This document shows positions 45,595 to 56,038 of a DNA stretch of 64,000 bases, one piece after another; position 1 is the first letter of the stretch; every line of letters begins with the position of its first letter. Position numbers and translations under genes: made by a program. The stretch is taken from the NCBI GenBank assembly GCA_013285505.1, contig CP053450.1, forward strand, positions 2,464,796 through 2,528,795, read 5' to 3'. The notes below the pieces were generated by a model. The model was not told where the DNA came from, ran no database searches, and saw only the letters and a program-made list of their open reading frames with translations. The DNA is from Planctomycetota bacterium (GTDB taxonomy: Bacteria; Planctomycetota; Phycisphaerae; Phycisphaerales; UBA1924).

Positions 45595-47469
45595 TTACTC
45601 GAACTCGACGGCTTCTTCTTCGTTCCCGGATTCGGGATCGTCGAGGTCCCTGGTGATCCGTGCTTCGAGGATGTTCCAGTAGTAGGGGTCGACGCGGACT
45701 TCGTCGGGGGCGCGGTCGAGGCGGGCGCTGACGGAGGCTTCGCGTTCTTCGGTGACCAGGTAGAGGTATTCACCTGAGCCGTTGTCGAACCGGCAGTACA
45801 TCGGCACGACCATCGCGTATGCGGGGTTGTCGGCGTTGATGGTCTGGACCTGACGGAGGGTGATGGTCAGCGTGCCGGGTCCGTCGTCGTCGTCCTCGAA
45901 GGCGGGCTGCCAGTCGAGTTCGACATCGGCCTTGGGGGCGCCGGCGCGGTAGACCCACTGGTCGAAGAAGCGTTCGAGGCTCTCGCCGGAGACCTCTTCG
46001 AGGACGTTGCGGAGGTCGTTGGACTCGACCGCGTCGAACTTGTATCGGTCGAGGTAGAGGCGCATGCCGCGCCAGAAGACCTCGTCGCCGAGCCGTTCGC
46101 GGAGCATGTGCAGCACGCAGGCGCCGCGGGCGTAGGGGTTGTTGGGCTTCATGAAGTTGAGGTCGGGGGTGTTCCAGAGGTTGGAGGCGAGGGCGGGGTC
46201 TTCAGGGGCGCTGGTGCGTGTGCCGCCCATCGCCGAGGAACGGAAGTTGCCGCGCATCTGGCGGATGTAGGCCCGGCGGGCGGCGGCGGCGGCTTCGGTG
46301 TCGTCCTTGCCGGCGTTGATGGCGTCCTGTCGGGCCGCTTCTTCCTCCCAGAGGGCCTCACCGAAGGTGGCCCAGCCCTCCTGTATCCAGAGGTGAGACC
46401 AGTTCTTGTTGGTGACGAGGTCACCGAACCACTGGTGGACGAGCTCATGGACGATGATGTTGTCGATGGAGCCGGGCTCGGCGGCGGAGGCAAAGGGGAA
46501 GAAGGTGGTGGCGGAGGTGTTTTCCATGGCACCGGCCGCGAAGTCGCGGACGATGGCCTGGGAGTACTTGGCCCAGGGGTAGGGCTCGTCGAAGAGCTTC
46601 TCGAAGTGGGCGACCATGTCGGGGGTGTTGGCGAAGACGTCGCGCATGCGGTCGCCGAGGCCGACGGGGCCGTAGACGGGCATGGTCAGGCCGGGGCGAG
46701 CGGTAGCGGGGCCACCGACGTCCACGACGTCGAACTTGCCGATGACCAGCGAAACGAGGTAAGGAGCGTGGGGGAGTTTCTGGTCCCAGTGCCAGCGGAC
46801 GCGGCCGTCGGGCTGGACCTCGCGGCTGAGCAATTCTCCGTTGGAGACGACCTCGAAGCCGTCGTGGGCGGTGACGATGAGCTCGGTGGCGAGGCGTTCG
46901 AGGGGGTGGTCGTAGCAGGGAAACCAGCCGCTGGCGTCGTCGGGTTGTCCCTGGGAGTGGAGCATGGGGACTTCTTCGCCGGGGTCGCTGGGGCGGCGGG
47001 TCGGGGGCGACCAGGAGAGGGCCTTGCCGTTGGGGACCATGTGCTCGGGGGCGAGTTCGTAGTCGATGACAACGGTGATCGAGTTGCCGAGAGGGACGGC
47101 GCGGGGGAGGGTGATGAGGAGCTCCTCGCCGTCGTAGACGTAGCGGAGCTCGCGGCCGCCGAGGGTGACGCTGTGGATGGGGTAGGCGGTGGCGTCGAGG
47201 CGGACGGTGTCCCTGGGCGTCCCGATGGGGGTCATGGTCAACGAGCAACGGGCGGTGGCGCGTGCTTCGTGCTCGAAGTCGGGGAAGTCCAGTTCCAGGA
47301 CCATGTGGGTATGGTCGAAGTCTCGATGAGGCAGATAGTTGGACAGATCGCGGCCGGTTTCCTCGTCGAATCGGAGGGACCCGCCGGACTGGGCGGTCGC
47401 GAGGGGCAGGTGCGACCCGCAGGCCAGGAGCACGGCGACGGCGATGGTCTGACGGATTCCGAGGTGCAT
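45595..47469 (-). CDS. Exported M1-family zinc aminopeptidase
   Basis: A 624-residue protein. GGAGATACCC precedes the ATG at 47469. Signal peptide (GIRQTIAVAVLLACGSHLPL) and then the M1 fold: N-terminal beta domain (HMVLELDFPDFEHEARATAR), GAMEN exopeptidase motif, zinc site HELVHQWFGD with the third ligand Glu in IQEGWATFGEALW, and a C-terminal region with ARGACVLHMLRERLGDEVFW and FFDQWVYRAGAPK. It is expected to trim N-terminal residues from peptides in the periplasm. The very acidic C-terminus (DDPESGNEEEAVEFE) is unusual. It diverges from pyrG with only 93 bp between the start codons. Confidence 0.9.
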   Translation of the reverse strand: MHLGIRQTIAVAVLLACGSHLPLATAQSGGSLRFDEETGRDLSNYLPHRDFDHTHMVLELDFPDFEHEARATARCSLTMTPIGTPRDTVRLDATAYPIHSVTLGGRELRYVYDGEELLITLPRAVPLGNSITVVIDYELAPEHMVPNGKALSWSPPTRRPSDPGEEVPMLHSQGQPDDASGWFPCYDHPLERLATELIVTAHDGFEVVSNGELLSREVQPDGRVRWHWDQKLPHAPYLVSLVIGKFDVVDVGGPATARPGLTMPVYGPVGLGDRMRDVFANTPDMVAHFEKLFDEPYPWAKYSQAIVRDFAAGAMENTSATTFFPFASAAEPGSIDNIIVHELVHQWFGDLVTNKNWSHLWIQEGWATFGEALWEEEAARQDAINAGKDDTEAAAAARRAYIRQMRGNFRSSAMGGTRTSAPEDPALASNLWNTPDLNFMKPNNPYARGACVLHMLRERLGDEVFWRGMRLYLDRYKFDAVESNDLRNVLEEVSGESLERFFDQWVYRAGAPKADVELDWQPAFEDDDDGPGTLTITLRQVQTINADNPAYAMVVPMYCRFDNGSGEYLYLVTEEREASVSARLDRAPDEVRVDPYYWNILEARITRDLDDPESGNEEEAVEFE

Positions 47470-47551
47470 GGGTATCTCCACAGGAGGGGTACTTTCCCTC
47501 GGCATTGAAGGCGCAGCCATGCCTCGGGGTTGTCGTCGGCGGCCAACATGG

Positions 47552-47557
47552 TACGAT
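47552..47557 (+). promoter_or_regulatory. Putative -10 element, leaderless start of pyrG
   Basis: TACGAT, five bases (GTCTC), then the ATG at 47563. This supports the long N-terminus of the protein. Confidence 0.4.
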
Positions 47558-47562
47558 GTCTC

Positions 47563-49581
47563 ATGCCCACCACGGACGGCCAAACGCAACGCATCGACGC
47601 GAGCAGGCCGAGCCGCTCTGCTGACCACTCCGGAGGCCGAGCGCCGCGGGGCACCTCCGACCGACCAGCAGATGCCTCCGGCGGCGAGCCGACGGACCGT
47701 CGGGGGAGTGATCTGCTCGCCTCGCTGGGGCAGACCACGCAGGCCACAGAATTCTATTCGCCGATGCCGGCTGGCTACCGCAAGGGACGTCACCGCTATG
47801 TGGTGGTGCTCGGGACGGTCATGAGCGGGCTGGGGAAGGGGATCTTTGCCTCGAGCGTCGCCAAGATGCTCAAGGACAAGGGGCTCTGCGTCGCGCCGAT
47901 CAAGATGGAGGGGTACCTGAACATCGATTCGGGCACGCTCAATCCGTACCGGCACGGCGAGGTCTTCGTGCTCGACGACGGCACCGAGTGTGACATGGAT
48001 CTGGGCACCTACGAGCGGATGCTCGATCAGGACCTCACGACGCACAACTTCACGACCAGCGGACGGATCTACTCAGAGATCCTCGACCGTGAGCGGCACG
48101 GGGTGTATCTCGGGCGCGATGTCCAGATGATCCCGCACGTGACGGGCGAGGTGAAACGCCGGCTCCGCGAGCTTGCGCTGCGGGGCGACGGGCAGCGCCC
48201 CGCGGACGTGGTGTTCGTCGAGGTCGGCGGCACTGTGGGCGACTACGAGAACGGGCTCTATATCGAGGCGATGCGCGAGCTGGCCTTCGAAGAAGGTCCG
48301 GAGTCGGTGTGCTTTGTGGCACTTACGTACGTGATCGAGCCGGCGACGCTGGGCGAGCAGAAATCGAAGGCGGCGCAGCTCGGGATCAAGCGGCTTCTCG
48401 AGGCGGGCATCCAGCCCCACATCATCGCGTGCCGGGCCACCAACCCCGTGCAGCGGCAGGTGATGGAAAAGATTGCGATGTTCTCCAATGTCCCGCTCCG
48501 GCGGGTCTTTTCTATGCACGACCGGGAGAGCATCTACACGATTCCCGACGAGATGCGGCTCGAAGGGCTGGACCGGGAGATCCTCTCGTTGCTCCGGCTG
48601 CACGACCGGGTAGATGTCGCGGCCGAGGACCGGGGCCGCGAGAAGTGGGGGACGTTCGTTCGCCGCCTGACCAAGCCCGGCAAGCTGCCGCTGACGGTCG
48701 GCGTGGTGGGAAAATACGCCGAGTTGCGTGACGCCTACGCCTCGATCGACAAGGCGCTCGAGCACTGCGGGGCGCATCTGGGCGCGCAGATCGAGCAGCG
48801 GTGGGTCGAGGCCAGCGATCTCTCGGACAGCAACGTGACCGAGATGCTCGGCGAGCTTGACGGAGTGGTCGTGCCCGGCGGGTTTGGGTCGCGTGGTGTC
48901 GAGGGCAAGATCGCGGCGGTCAAGTACGCGAGGGAGTCGGGGCTGCCGTATCTGGGCATCTGTCTCGGGTTCCAGGTCGCGGTGATCGAGTTTGCGCGGA
49001 ACGTGCTGCGGATGTCGGACGCCGATAGCGCGGAGTTCTGCCCGGATTGCCAGCGCCCGGTGATCAGCGAGTTGCCGGAACAGAAGAAGATCGAGGGCCT
49101 GGGCGGCACGATGCGGCTCGGGGCTCAGGACGTCTCGGTGCTTCCGGGCTCGCTCCTGGCGGGGCTCTACCGCGAGCAGCTCTCGGCGCAGAACACGGTC
49201 CGCGAGCGCTTCCGCCACCGCTACGAGGTGGACCCGAGCTTCATCGAGCGGCTCGAGGCGGCGGGGATGATTTTCTCCGGGCGGCATCCGAGCCAGCCCA
49301 TCATGCAGATGCTCGAACTGCCGCGGACGCTGCCCGAGCACATGACCGCGGACTCGAGCAAGCCGCGGGTGGTGCACCCGTTCTTCGTGGGCGCGCAGTT
49401 CCATCCGGAACTCACCAGCCGTCCGCTCCGGCCGCAGCCGATGTTTATGGGGCTTGTAGCGGCAGCGCTGTGCAATCGGTACATCGACGACGCGGACAAC
49501 TGGAAACGTCTCGAAAGCGACCCGCACGCACGGCGGTGGTTCGACACGCTCGAATACCAGCGGCAGCTGGCCAACGGCTGA
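47563..49581 (+). CDS. pyrG: CTP synthase, divergent form with N-terminal extension
   Basis: 672 residues against about 545 normally. About 79 low-complexity residues precede the synthase domain (YVVVLGTVMSGLGKGIFASS). Amidoligase motifs are changed from the usual ones: KMEGYLNIDSGTLNPYRHGE and LDDGTECDMDLGTYERML, with VEVGGTVGDYEN for Mg-ATP. The glutaminase domain is complete: VPGGFGSRGVEGKIAA, nucleophile Cys in GICLGFQVAV, and FHPELTSRP. A Cys pair (FCPDCQRP) lies before GGTMRLG. It makes CTP from UTP, glutamine and ATP. An in-frame ATG at 47764 would give a standard N-terminus, but the -10 element favours 47563. Confidence 0.9.
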   Translation: MPTTDGQTQRIDASRPSRSADHSGGRAPRGTSDRPADASGGEPTDRRGSDLLASLGQTTQATEFYSPMPAGYRKGRHRYVVVLGTVMSGLGKGIFASSVAKMLKDKGLCVAPIKMEGYLNIDSGTLNPYRHGEVFVLDDGTECDMDLGTYERMLDQDLTTHNFTTSGRIYSEILDRERHGVYLGRDVQMIPHVTGEVKRRLRELALRGDGQRPADVVFVEVGGTVGDYENGLYIEAMRELAFEEGPESVCFVALTYVIEPATLGEQKSKAAQLGIKRLLEAGIQPHIIACRATNPVQRQVMEKIAMFSNVPLRRVFSMHDRESIYTIPDEMRLEGLDREILSLLRLHDRVDVAAEDRGREKWGTFVRRLTKPGKLPLTVGVVGKYAELRDAYASIDKALEHCGAHLGAQIEQRWVEASDLSDSNVTEMLGELDGVVVPGGFGSRGVEGKIAAVKYARESGLPYLGICLGFQVAVIEFARNVLRMSDADSAEFCPDCQRPVISELPEQKKIEGLGGTMRLGAQDVSVLPGSLLAGLYREQLSAQNTVRERFRHRYEVDPSFIERLEAAGMIFSGRHPSQPIMQMLELPRTLPEHMTADSSKPRVVHPFFVGAQFHPELTSRPLRPQPMFMGLVAAALCNRYIDDADNWKRLESDPHARRWFDTLEYQRQLANG

Positions 49582-50253
49582 TCACAGTTCGCCGTCGGAG
49601 ATGCGCTCGTCGAGGTAGCGCGTCGCGTCCACAAGCAAGACAGCGGAGAATCGGTCGGCCCTGCCGAGGGTGACCTGGCAGTTGTGGAGCAGGGTCTCCG
49701 CATACAGCGCCGCGTCGGCGTCTCCCGCGGCGGCGAGTTCGACGAACGCCGCGACGGCCCAGGCGTGGTTGGTGCCGTTGTCCGGCTGGATCTCTGCCAT
49801 CAACCAGTTTGCATGGTCGAGGGCGCGGTGTCGCAGGGTGTCAGACCCGTGAAGCCGGGCGTGCCACCACAGGGCGTGGAGGCAGGCGAGTTCGACCTCG
49901 GTCCACACCTCGATGCCCTCGTTCTGGCATTCGGGGGCGATTGCTCCGGTCGCCGTGGCGATCAGGGTGTGCGGATCGACGGATCGGGTCTGGAGCGCGC
50001 ACCAGAGGCGGAGGTCCGGGCGGTCGGCCGCCATCTGTGGCGGGGGCGCCGGAGCGTTCTCAAGCCCGAGGACCCAGGCCAGGAGGGGGAAATCGATGGG
50101 TCGGCGATGCCCGGCGTCGTCGGTGAAAGCGGTTGCGAAGGCCATCCGCTGCTCGGGTGATGCCCCGAGGGCCCGCTCGAGGGCGGTGCCGCGGATCGCG
50201 GCGGCGGTCACCGAGCCGATCTGCTGACGCCACTGGTGGAGACTCCGAGTCAT
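49582..50253 (-). CDS. Helical protein of unknown function
   Basis: A 223-residue soluble protein. The ATG at 50253 is chosen because a -10-like TACAGT ends 6 nt before it and longer versions would run into panC. Features: RGTALERALGASPEQRMAFA, RPIDFPLLAWVLGLE, a Cys- and Trp-rich segment (LRLWCALQTRSVD, VELACLHALWWHARLHG) and WAVAAFVELAAAGDADAALY. Mostly alpha-helical; not recognised. It ends one base after the pyrG stop, tail to tail. Confidence 0.65.
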   Translation of the reverse strand: MTRSLHQWRQQIGSVTAAAIRGTALERALGASPEQRMAFATAFTDDAGHRRPIDFPLLAWVLGLENAPAPPPQMAADRPDLRLWCALQTRSVDPHTLIATATGAIAPECQNEGIEVWTEVELACLHALWWHARLHGSDTLRHRALDHANWLMAEIQPDNGTNHAWAVAAFVELAAAGDADAALYAETLLHNCQVTLGRADRFSAVLLVDATRYLDERISDGEL

Positions 50254-50259
50254 GGCGTC

Positions 50260-50265
50260 ACTGTA
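50260..50265 (-). promoter_or_regulatory. Putative -10 element, leaderless start of the 49582-50253 gene
   Basis: TACAGT on the minus strand, six bases (GACGCC), then the ATG at 50253. It is back to back with the panC promoter. Confidence 0.45.
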
Positions 50266-50282
50266 CGGTTTGCCGCGGGGGC

Positions 50283-50310
50283 TTGACCCGCCGGTTCGGG
50301 TGCGCATGCT
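50283..50310 (+). promoter_or_regulatory. Promoter of panC, leaderless
   Basis: TTGACC (50283-50288), 16-nt spacer, CATGCT (50305-50310), then six bases and the ATG at 50317. Here both hexamers are present, which supports the leaderless reading of the other sites. Confidence 0.55.
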
Positions 50311-50316
50311 TGGGTG

Positions 50317-51142
50317 ATGCGGGTTGTAACCACAAATGATGAGATCGCCGCAGCGGGCATGGCCGGCTGCGCGATCGTCCCGACCATGGGCGCGTTGCAC
50401 GAGGGGCACGCGGCACTGGTGCGGCTCGCCCGGGAACACGCCGGGTCAGGACCGGTGGTGGTGACCGTCTTTGTCAATCCCACGCAGTTCAACGAGCGGA
50501 CCGACTTCGACCGGTACCCTCGCGTGCTGGAAGAAGACTGCCGGTGGTGCGAAGCGCTCGGGGTGGATGTGGTGTTTGCGCCGGGCGTGGATGTCGTGTA
50601 CCCGGAGGGAGAAGACGTGCCCGTCGGGCCGCTGCCCGCGGTCGCGACAACGCCGAAACTGGAGGATTCGTACCGGCCCGGGCACTTTGAGGGTGTCTGC
50701 CAGGTGGTGCGCCGGATGTTCGTCCTGACCGGGGCGGCGGCCGGCGTTTTCGGAGCCAAGGACTGGCAGCAGCTGCAGGTGGTGCGGGCGATGTCGGCGG
50801 ACGAGGGGCTGGGGGTCGAGATCATCCCGGGCGAGACGGTGCGGGAGCCGGACGGTCTGGCGATGAGCAGCCGCAACCGGCTGCTGGACGCCGATGCGCG
50901 CGCGAGCGGTGGTCATCTCGCGGGCGATCCGGGAGGCCGGGGGTCTCGATTCGCCAGGCGAGGCCGAGGCGAGGATGGCCGAGTTGATCGGCGGGGCGGG
51001 GCTCGATCTGGAGTATGCGGCGGTGCGTGATGCCGCGACGCTCGGAGCGCCACGGGCGGGCGGGCTCTGCCGATCGCTGGTGGCTGCGCGTGTGGGCGGC
51101 GTGCGTCTGATCGACAACGGGCCGTGGCCGACGCCGGCGTGA
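50317..51142 (+). CDS. panC: Pantothenate synthetase, one frameshift
   Basis: About 275 residues. Motifs: VPTMGALHEGHAALVRLARE (ATP HIGH-like motif), VVTVFVNPTQFNERTDFDRY, DVVFAPGVDVVYPEG, RPGHFEGVCQVVRRMFVLTG, FGAKDWQQLQVV, EPDGLAMSSRNRLL and, in the next frame, RAVVISRAIREAGGLD, LDLEYAAVRDAATL. It condenses pantoate and beta-alanine with ATP to pantothenate for coenzyme A. The break near 50905 is one missing base in CGCGCG. The start follows a near-consensus promoter by 6 nt with no ribosome binding site. Confidence 0.9.
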
Positions 51143-51228
51143 CCCGGCCGCGGGGCGGCGGGCCTGCGGCCCCGAGTCGCTCGGGCTAGGCTTGCGGAGC
51201 GAGAGCCGATTCTCGCCCGGAGGCTGCC

Positions 51229-52380
51229 ATGCTCAAGACCCCGCTGCACAAGTTTCACCTTGAATACAACGCCAAGATGGTGGATTTCACGGGCTGGGAG
51301 ATGCCCATGATGTACGCCGGCATCCGCGACGAGCACCAGCAGGTGCGGAGCAGCGGCGGGGTGTTTGACGTCTCGCACATGGGGCGGGTCAAGGTGCAGG
51401 GGCGGCACGCGCGGAAGCTGCTCGAACGCCTGTGCACCCGGCGCATCACCGACATGCAGGCCGGGCAGTGCCGGTACAGCCTCGTGTGCAACGAGCAGGG
51501 CGGCGTGCGGGATGACGTGCTGGTCTACCGGTTAGACGACGACGACTTTCTGGTCGTGGTGAACGCCTCTAACCGGACCAAGCTGCTCGAGCACTTCGAG
51601 CAGGTGCGGGCGGCGGACGAGCTCAAGGTCAAGATCGAGGATCAGACCGAGTCCACGGCGATGGTCGCGGTACAGGGGCCGAAGGTGATGGAGCTCGTCT
51701 CGAGCTTCAGCAAAGAGATCCCGTCGCTGAAACGGTACCGGTTCACGGTCAAGAACCTGCTGGTGATGAAGGTGATCGTTTCGCGCACGGGATACACCGG
51801 CGAGGACGGGATCGAGGCGATCCTGCCGGCCGGTGCGGTGAATATGGCGTTAAAGCTGATCCTCAAGGACGTGGACATGACGCAGGCCCAAGCGCTGATC
51901 AAGCCGGCCGGCCTGGGCGCTCGCGACACCCTGCGGCTCGAGGCCGGGATGCCCCTGTACGGGCACGAGCTCGGCGAGGAGATCTGCGCCCTCTCGTGCG
52001 GTGTGGACTTTGCGATCAAGATGGACAAGCACGAGGCTGAGCGGGGCGAGCGGTTTGTCGGCCAGGACGCGCTGGAGAAGATCATCGCGGCGGGCGGGCC
52101 GGCCGAGCGCATCGTCGGGCTGTCCTTTGAGGGGCAGCGGACGCCGCGAGCGGGCAACACGGTGCTCGCCGATGGCAAGCAGATCGGTGCGGTGACGAGC
52201 GGGTGTCTCAGCCCGACGCTGGGCCACCCGATTGCGATGGCGCTGGTGGACTCACAGCACACCGAGATCGGATCGACGCTGACGGTGGACACCGGCCGGG
52301 CACAGCTCGAGGGGACGATCGTGCCGATGCCGTTTTACAAGGCACCCAAGCCCGATGCAAAGCCGGTAGCGACCGCATGA
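51229..52380 (+). CDS. gcvT: Glycine cleavage system aminomethyltransferase (T protein)
   Basis: 383 residues, usual length ~365. GGAGG lies 6 nt before the ATG. Motifs: TPLHKFHLEYNAKMVDFTGW, GVFDVSHMGRVKVQG, CRYSLVCNEQGGVRDDVLVY (with the catalytic Asp), SRTGYTGEDGIEAILP, GLGARDTLRLEAGMPLYGHE, RTPRAGNTVLADGKQIGAVT. It transfers the methylene group from aminomethyl-lipoyl H protein to tetrahydrofolate. Other gcv genes are not in the window. A TAGGCT hexamer at 51186 may be its -10 box. The stop overlaps the ATG of the desulfurase gene (ATGA). Confidence 0.94.
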   Translation: MLKTPLHKFHLEYNAKMVDFTGWEMPMMYAGIRDEHQQVRSSGGVFDVSHMGRVKVQGRHARKLLERLCTRRITDMQAGQCRYSLVCNEQGGVRDDVLVYRLDDDDFLVVVNASNRTKLLEHFEQVRAADELKVKIEDQTESTAMVAVQGPKVMELVSSFSKEIPSLKRYRFTVKNLLVMKVIVSRTGYTGEDGIEAILPAGAVNMALKLILKDVDMTQAQALIKPAGLGARDTLRLEAGMPLYGHELGEEICALSCGVDFAIKMDKHEAERGERFVGQDALEKIIAAGGPAERIVGLSFEGQRTPRAGNTVLADGKQIGAVTSGCLSPTLGHPIAMALVDSQHTEIGSTLTVDTGRAQLEGTIVPMPFYKAPKPDAKPVATA

Positions 52381-53634
52381 CGGGGCGGCGGATCTACCTG
52401 GATAACGCTGCGACGAGCTTCCCGAAGCCGGAGGTGGTCCTCCAGGCGATGGTGCGGTATTCGACGGAGTTGGGCGCATCGCCGGGGCGGGGCAGTTATG
52501 CCGAATCGCGGCAGAGCGCCGCGCTGCTCACAAGGTGCCGCGAGCGGTTGTGCGAGCTGTTCGGCGGGGCATCGCCTTCGCACGTCGTCTTCACGCTCAA
52601 CTGCACGGACGCACTGAATCTGGCGATCCACGGCACTGTTGACTGGTGGAATGAGCACCGCGCGGGCGAGCCGGTCCACATCGTGACGACGGCGATGGAC
52701 CACAACTCGGTGCTGCGGCCGTGTTCGGCGCTGCTCGGGCGGGGTGTGGAGGTGACGCGGGTCGGCGCGGACACCGACGGCGTTGTGGATCCTGCCGCGG
52801 TGATCGACGCGATCCGGCCGACGACGCGGCTGGTCGCGACGGTGCACGCGAGCAACGTGACGGGGACGCTGCAGGATGTCGGTGCCGTCGGGCGGGCCTG
52901 CCGCGAACGGGGCGTGCCTTTGCTGGTCGATGCTGCCCAGTCGCTGGGGCATGTGCCGGTCGATGTCGAGGCGATGGGGATCGACCTGCTGGCGTTCCCG
53001 GGGCACAAGGGGCTGCTGGGCCCTCTGGGCACGGGCGGGCTGTACATCCGTCCCGGGCTTGAAGACCGAATAGCCCCGGTGCGTCAGGGCGGTACGGGCA
53101 GCCGGAGCGAGCGGGACACGCAGCCGACCGAGATGCCGGACCGATTCGAGTCGGGCTCGCACAACACGCTGGGCATCGCGGGGCTCCTGGCCGGCGTGGA
53201 GTGGCTGCTGGAGCGGTCGGTCGAGGCGGTGCGGGCGCACGAAGCGGGTCTGATCGGGACGTTTCTCAAGCACTTCCCGGGCGAGGGTGCTGGGTATCGG
53301 TTGCACGGGCCGGATGACCCGAACCGGCGTGTCGGCGTGTTTGCGGCTCACGCATGAGGCGGTGCCGCCGGAAGAGCTGGCGAGGCTCCTGGAGGACCGC
53401 GCGGGTGTCTTGGGTCGGGCCGGGCTGCACTGCGCCCCCGGGGCGCACGAGGCGATGGGCACGGCCTCGACGGGTGGGGCGTGCCGGCTGAGCGTGGGGC
53501 CGATGACGACCCACGACGACGTGCGTGCGGCGTGTGCGTGCCTGGAGGCGATCGCGTTGAATTGCGGGGCGTCCGGACGGCGGGCCGGGCGTCAGGACGA
53601 GCGGGGCAGCTCGATCCAGCCGGCGTCGGTGTGA
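52377..53634 (+). CDS. Cysteine desulfurase family protein (class V aminotransferase), one frameshift
   Basis: About 418 residues. PLP-enzyme motifs: IYLDNAATSFPKPEVVLQAM, SPGRGSYAESRQSAALLTRC, VVFTLNCTDALNLAIHGTV, TTAMDHNSVLRPCSALL, ATVHASNVTGTLQDV, LLVDAAQSLGHVPVDVEAMG, LLAFPGHKGLLGPLGTGGLY (PLP-binding Lys in GHKG), ESGSHNTLGIAGLLAG. After a break near 53345 the frame carries LRLTHEAVPPEELARLLEDR and GLHCAPGAHEAMGT, with the mobile-loop Cys. It releases sulfur from cysteine for Fe-S or thio-cofactor use. The ATG overlaps the gcvT stop. The 3' end overlaps the phoU-like gene by 43 bp, tail to tail. Confidence 0.85.
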
Positions 53635-54296
53635 CGGACGATGGCGCCGGTCTTCACGTAGATTACCTGCTCGGCGATGTTGGTCGCGTGGTCGGCGATG
53701 CGCTCGCACTGGTTGGTCAGCTCGTGGACCGCGAAGGCGTAGTCAACGGAGACCTCGCCCGAGGCGATGCCGCGTTCGGCGTCGCGGAGGAGCTGGGACT
53801 TGAACGCCTCGACAGTGTCTTCGGCGTCGAGGACGGCCTTGGCCAGACGCGGGTCGCCGCGTTCGATGCTGCGGGTGATGTCGCGGAGGATGCCGGCAAC
53901 GCTGTTGGTGAGCACGCGGAGGGTGTCGGGGAGGGCGATGCCGATCTCGGCGAACTGCGGGGCGAGCGCCGCGATGGCCGCGGCGGCGTCGGCGGTGCGT
54001 TCCAGCTCGTTGTTGACCTTGACGATGGTCAGCATCCGGCGGAGTTCACCGGCGGAGACTGCTTCGGCCCGGCTGGCGACCTCGCCGAGGAGCGCGACGG
54101 TGCGCTGCTCGATCTCGAGATCGACGTTGTCGATCTCGTCGTCTGCGTCCACGACGGCGCGTGCGGCCTGGACGTCCATGGAGAACACGGCATCGCAGGC
54201 GCTCTCGTAGAACCCGGCGACGCGGTGGCCCTGCTCGACGAGCGTCTTGCTGATCGCGTCGAGTTGTGTGGTGAAACCGCTGGTCGGTGCTGCCAT
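53592..54296 (-). CDS. PhoU-like phosphate-signalling protein
   Basis: 234 residues from the ATG at 54296 with GAGGGG upstream. Two PhoU helical bundles: VDADDEIDNVDLEIEQRTVA, LLGEVASRAEAVSAGELRRM with VKVNNELERTADAAAAIAAL, and AVLDAEDTVEAFKSQLLRDA with AVHELTNQCERIADHATNIA. The metal-binding acidic motifs (E/DxxxD, and NQCERIADHATNIAE) are present. PhoU proteins damp the PhoR/PhoB response and regulate phosphate uptake. No pst or pho genes are adjacent, so this may be a stand-alone copy. Confidence 0.88.
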   Translation of the reverse strand: MAAPTSGFTTQLDAISKTLVEQGHRVAGFYESACDAVFSMDVQAARAVVDADDEIDNVDLEIEQRTVALLGEVASRAEAVSAGELRRMLTIVKVNNELERTADAAAAIAALAPQFAEIGIALPDTLRVLTNSVAGILRDITRSIERGDPRLAKAVLDAEDTVEAFKSQLLRDAERGIASGEVSVDYAFAVHELTNQCERIADHATNIAEQVIYVKTGAIVRHTDAGWIELPRSS

Positions 54297-54462
54297 CGTG
54301 GATTCCCCTCGGGGGTGGACGGGCATGATAGTGGGGCGGCCGCCGTCACGGGTGCGGGCTACGCTCATGTTTCTGGCGTTGGGCCCGGCCGCGACTCGGC
54401 CGGCGTGGAGATCCTGACCGCCACCCTGACCGATTTGATCTACTTTTGATCCACGGAGTTGA

Positions 54463-55755
<1,293 letters not shown>

Positions 55756-55858
55756 TCGATTCGTATCGAAAAATGGCAAGCTGGGTAACCCTTGGAGGCT
55801 TCGAGCGGGTTATCACCACCTTTTCTTGAAATCTCCTTGCCGTTGCAAAAAGAGTGCA

Positions 55859-55887
55859 TTGACACGATACGGACAAACTGGTACTGT
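55859..55887 (+). promoter_or_regulatory. Sigma-70-type promoter of the PEP-CTERM gene at 56039
   Basis: TTGACA (55859-55864), 17-nt spacer, TACTGT (55882-55887): the best -35/-10 pair in the window. The leader to the ATG at 56039 is about 145 nt, long for this genome and possibly structured. Confidence 0.7.
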
Positions 55888-56038
55888 CTCTAGATGCTCG
55901 GCGGACCAAGGCCTTCCGGGTGTCTGAGGAGAGATGAGGGAATTGTTCCCTTCTCGTGGATCAAGAGAGACATGCCCGTCCTCATTCAGAGGTTGGGCGA
56001 AGACATCCCCGCGCGTCGCGTGGGGGAGGAGACCGACC

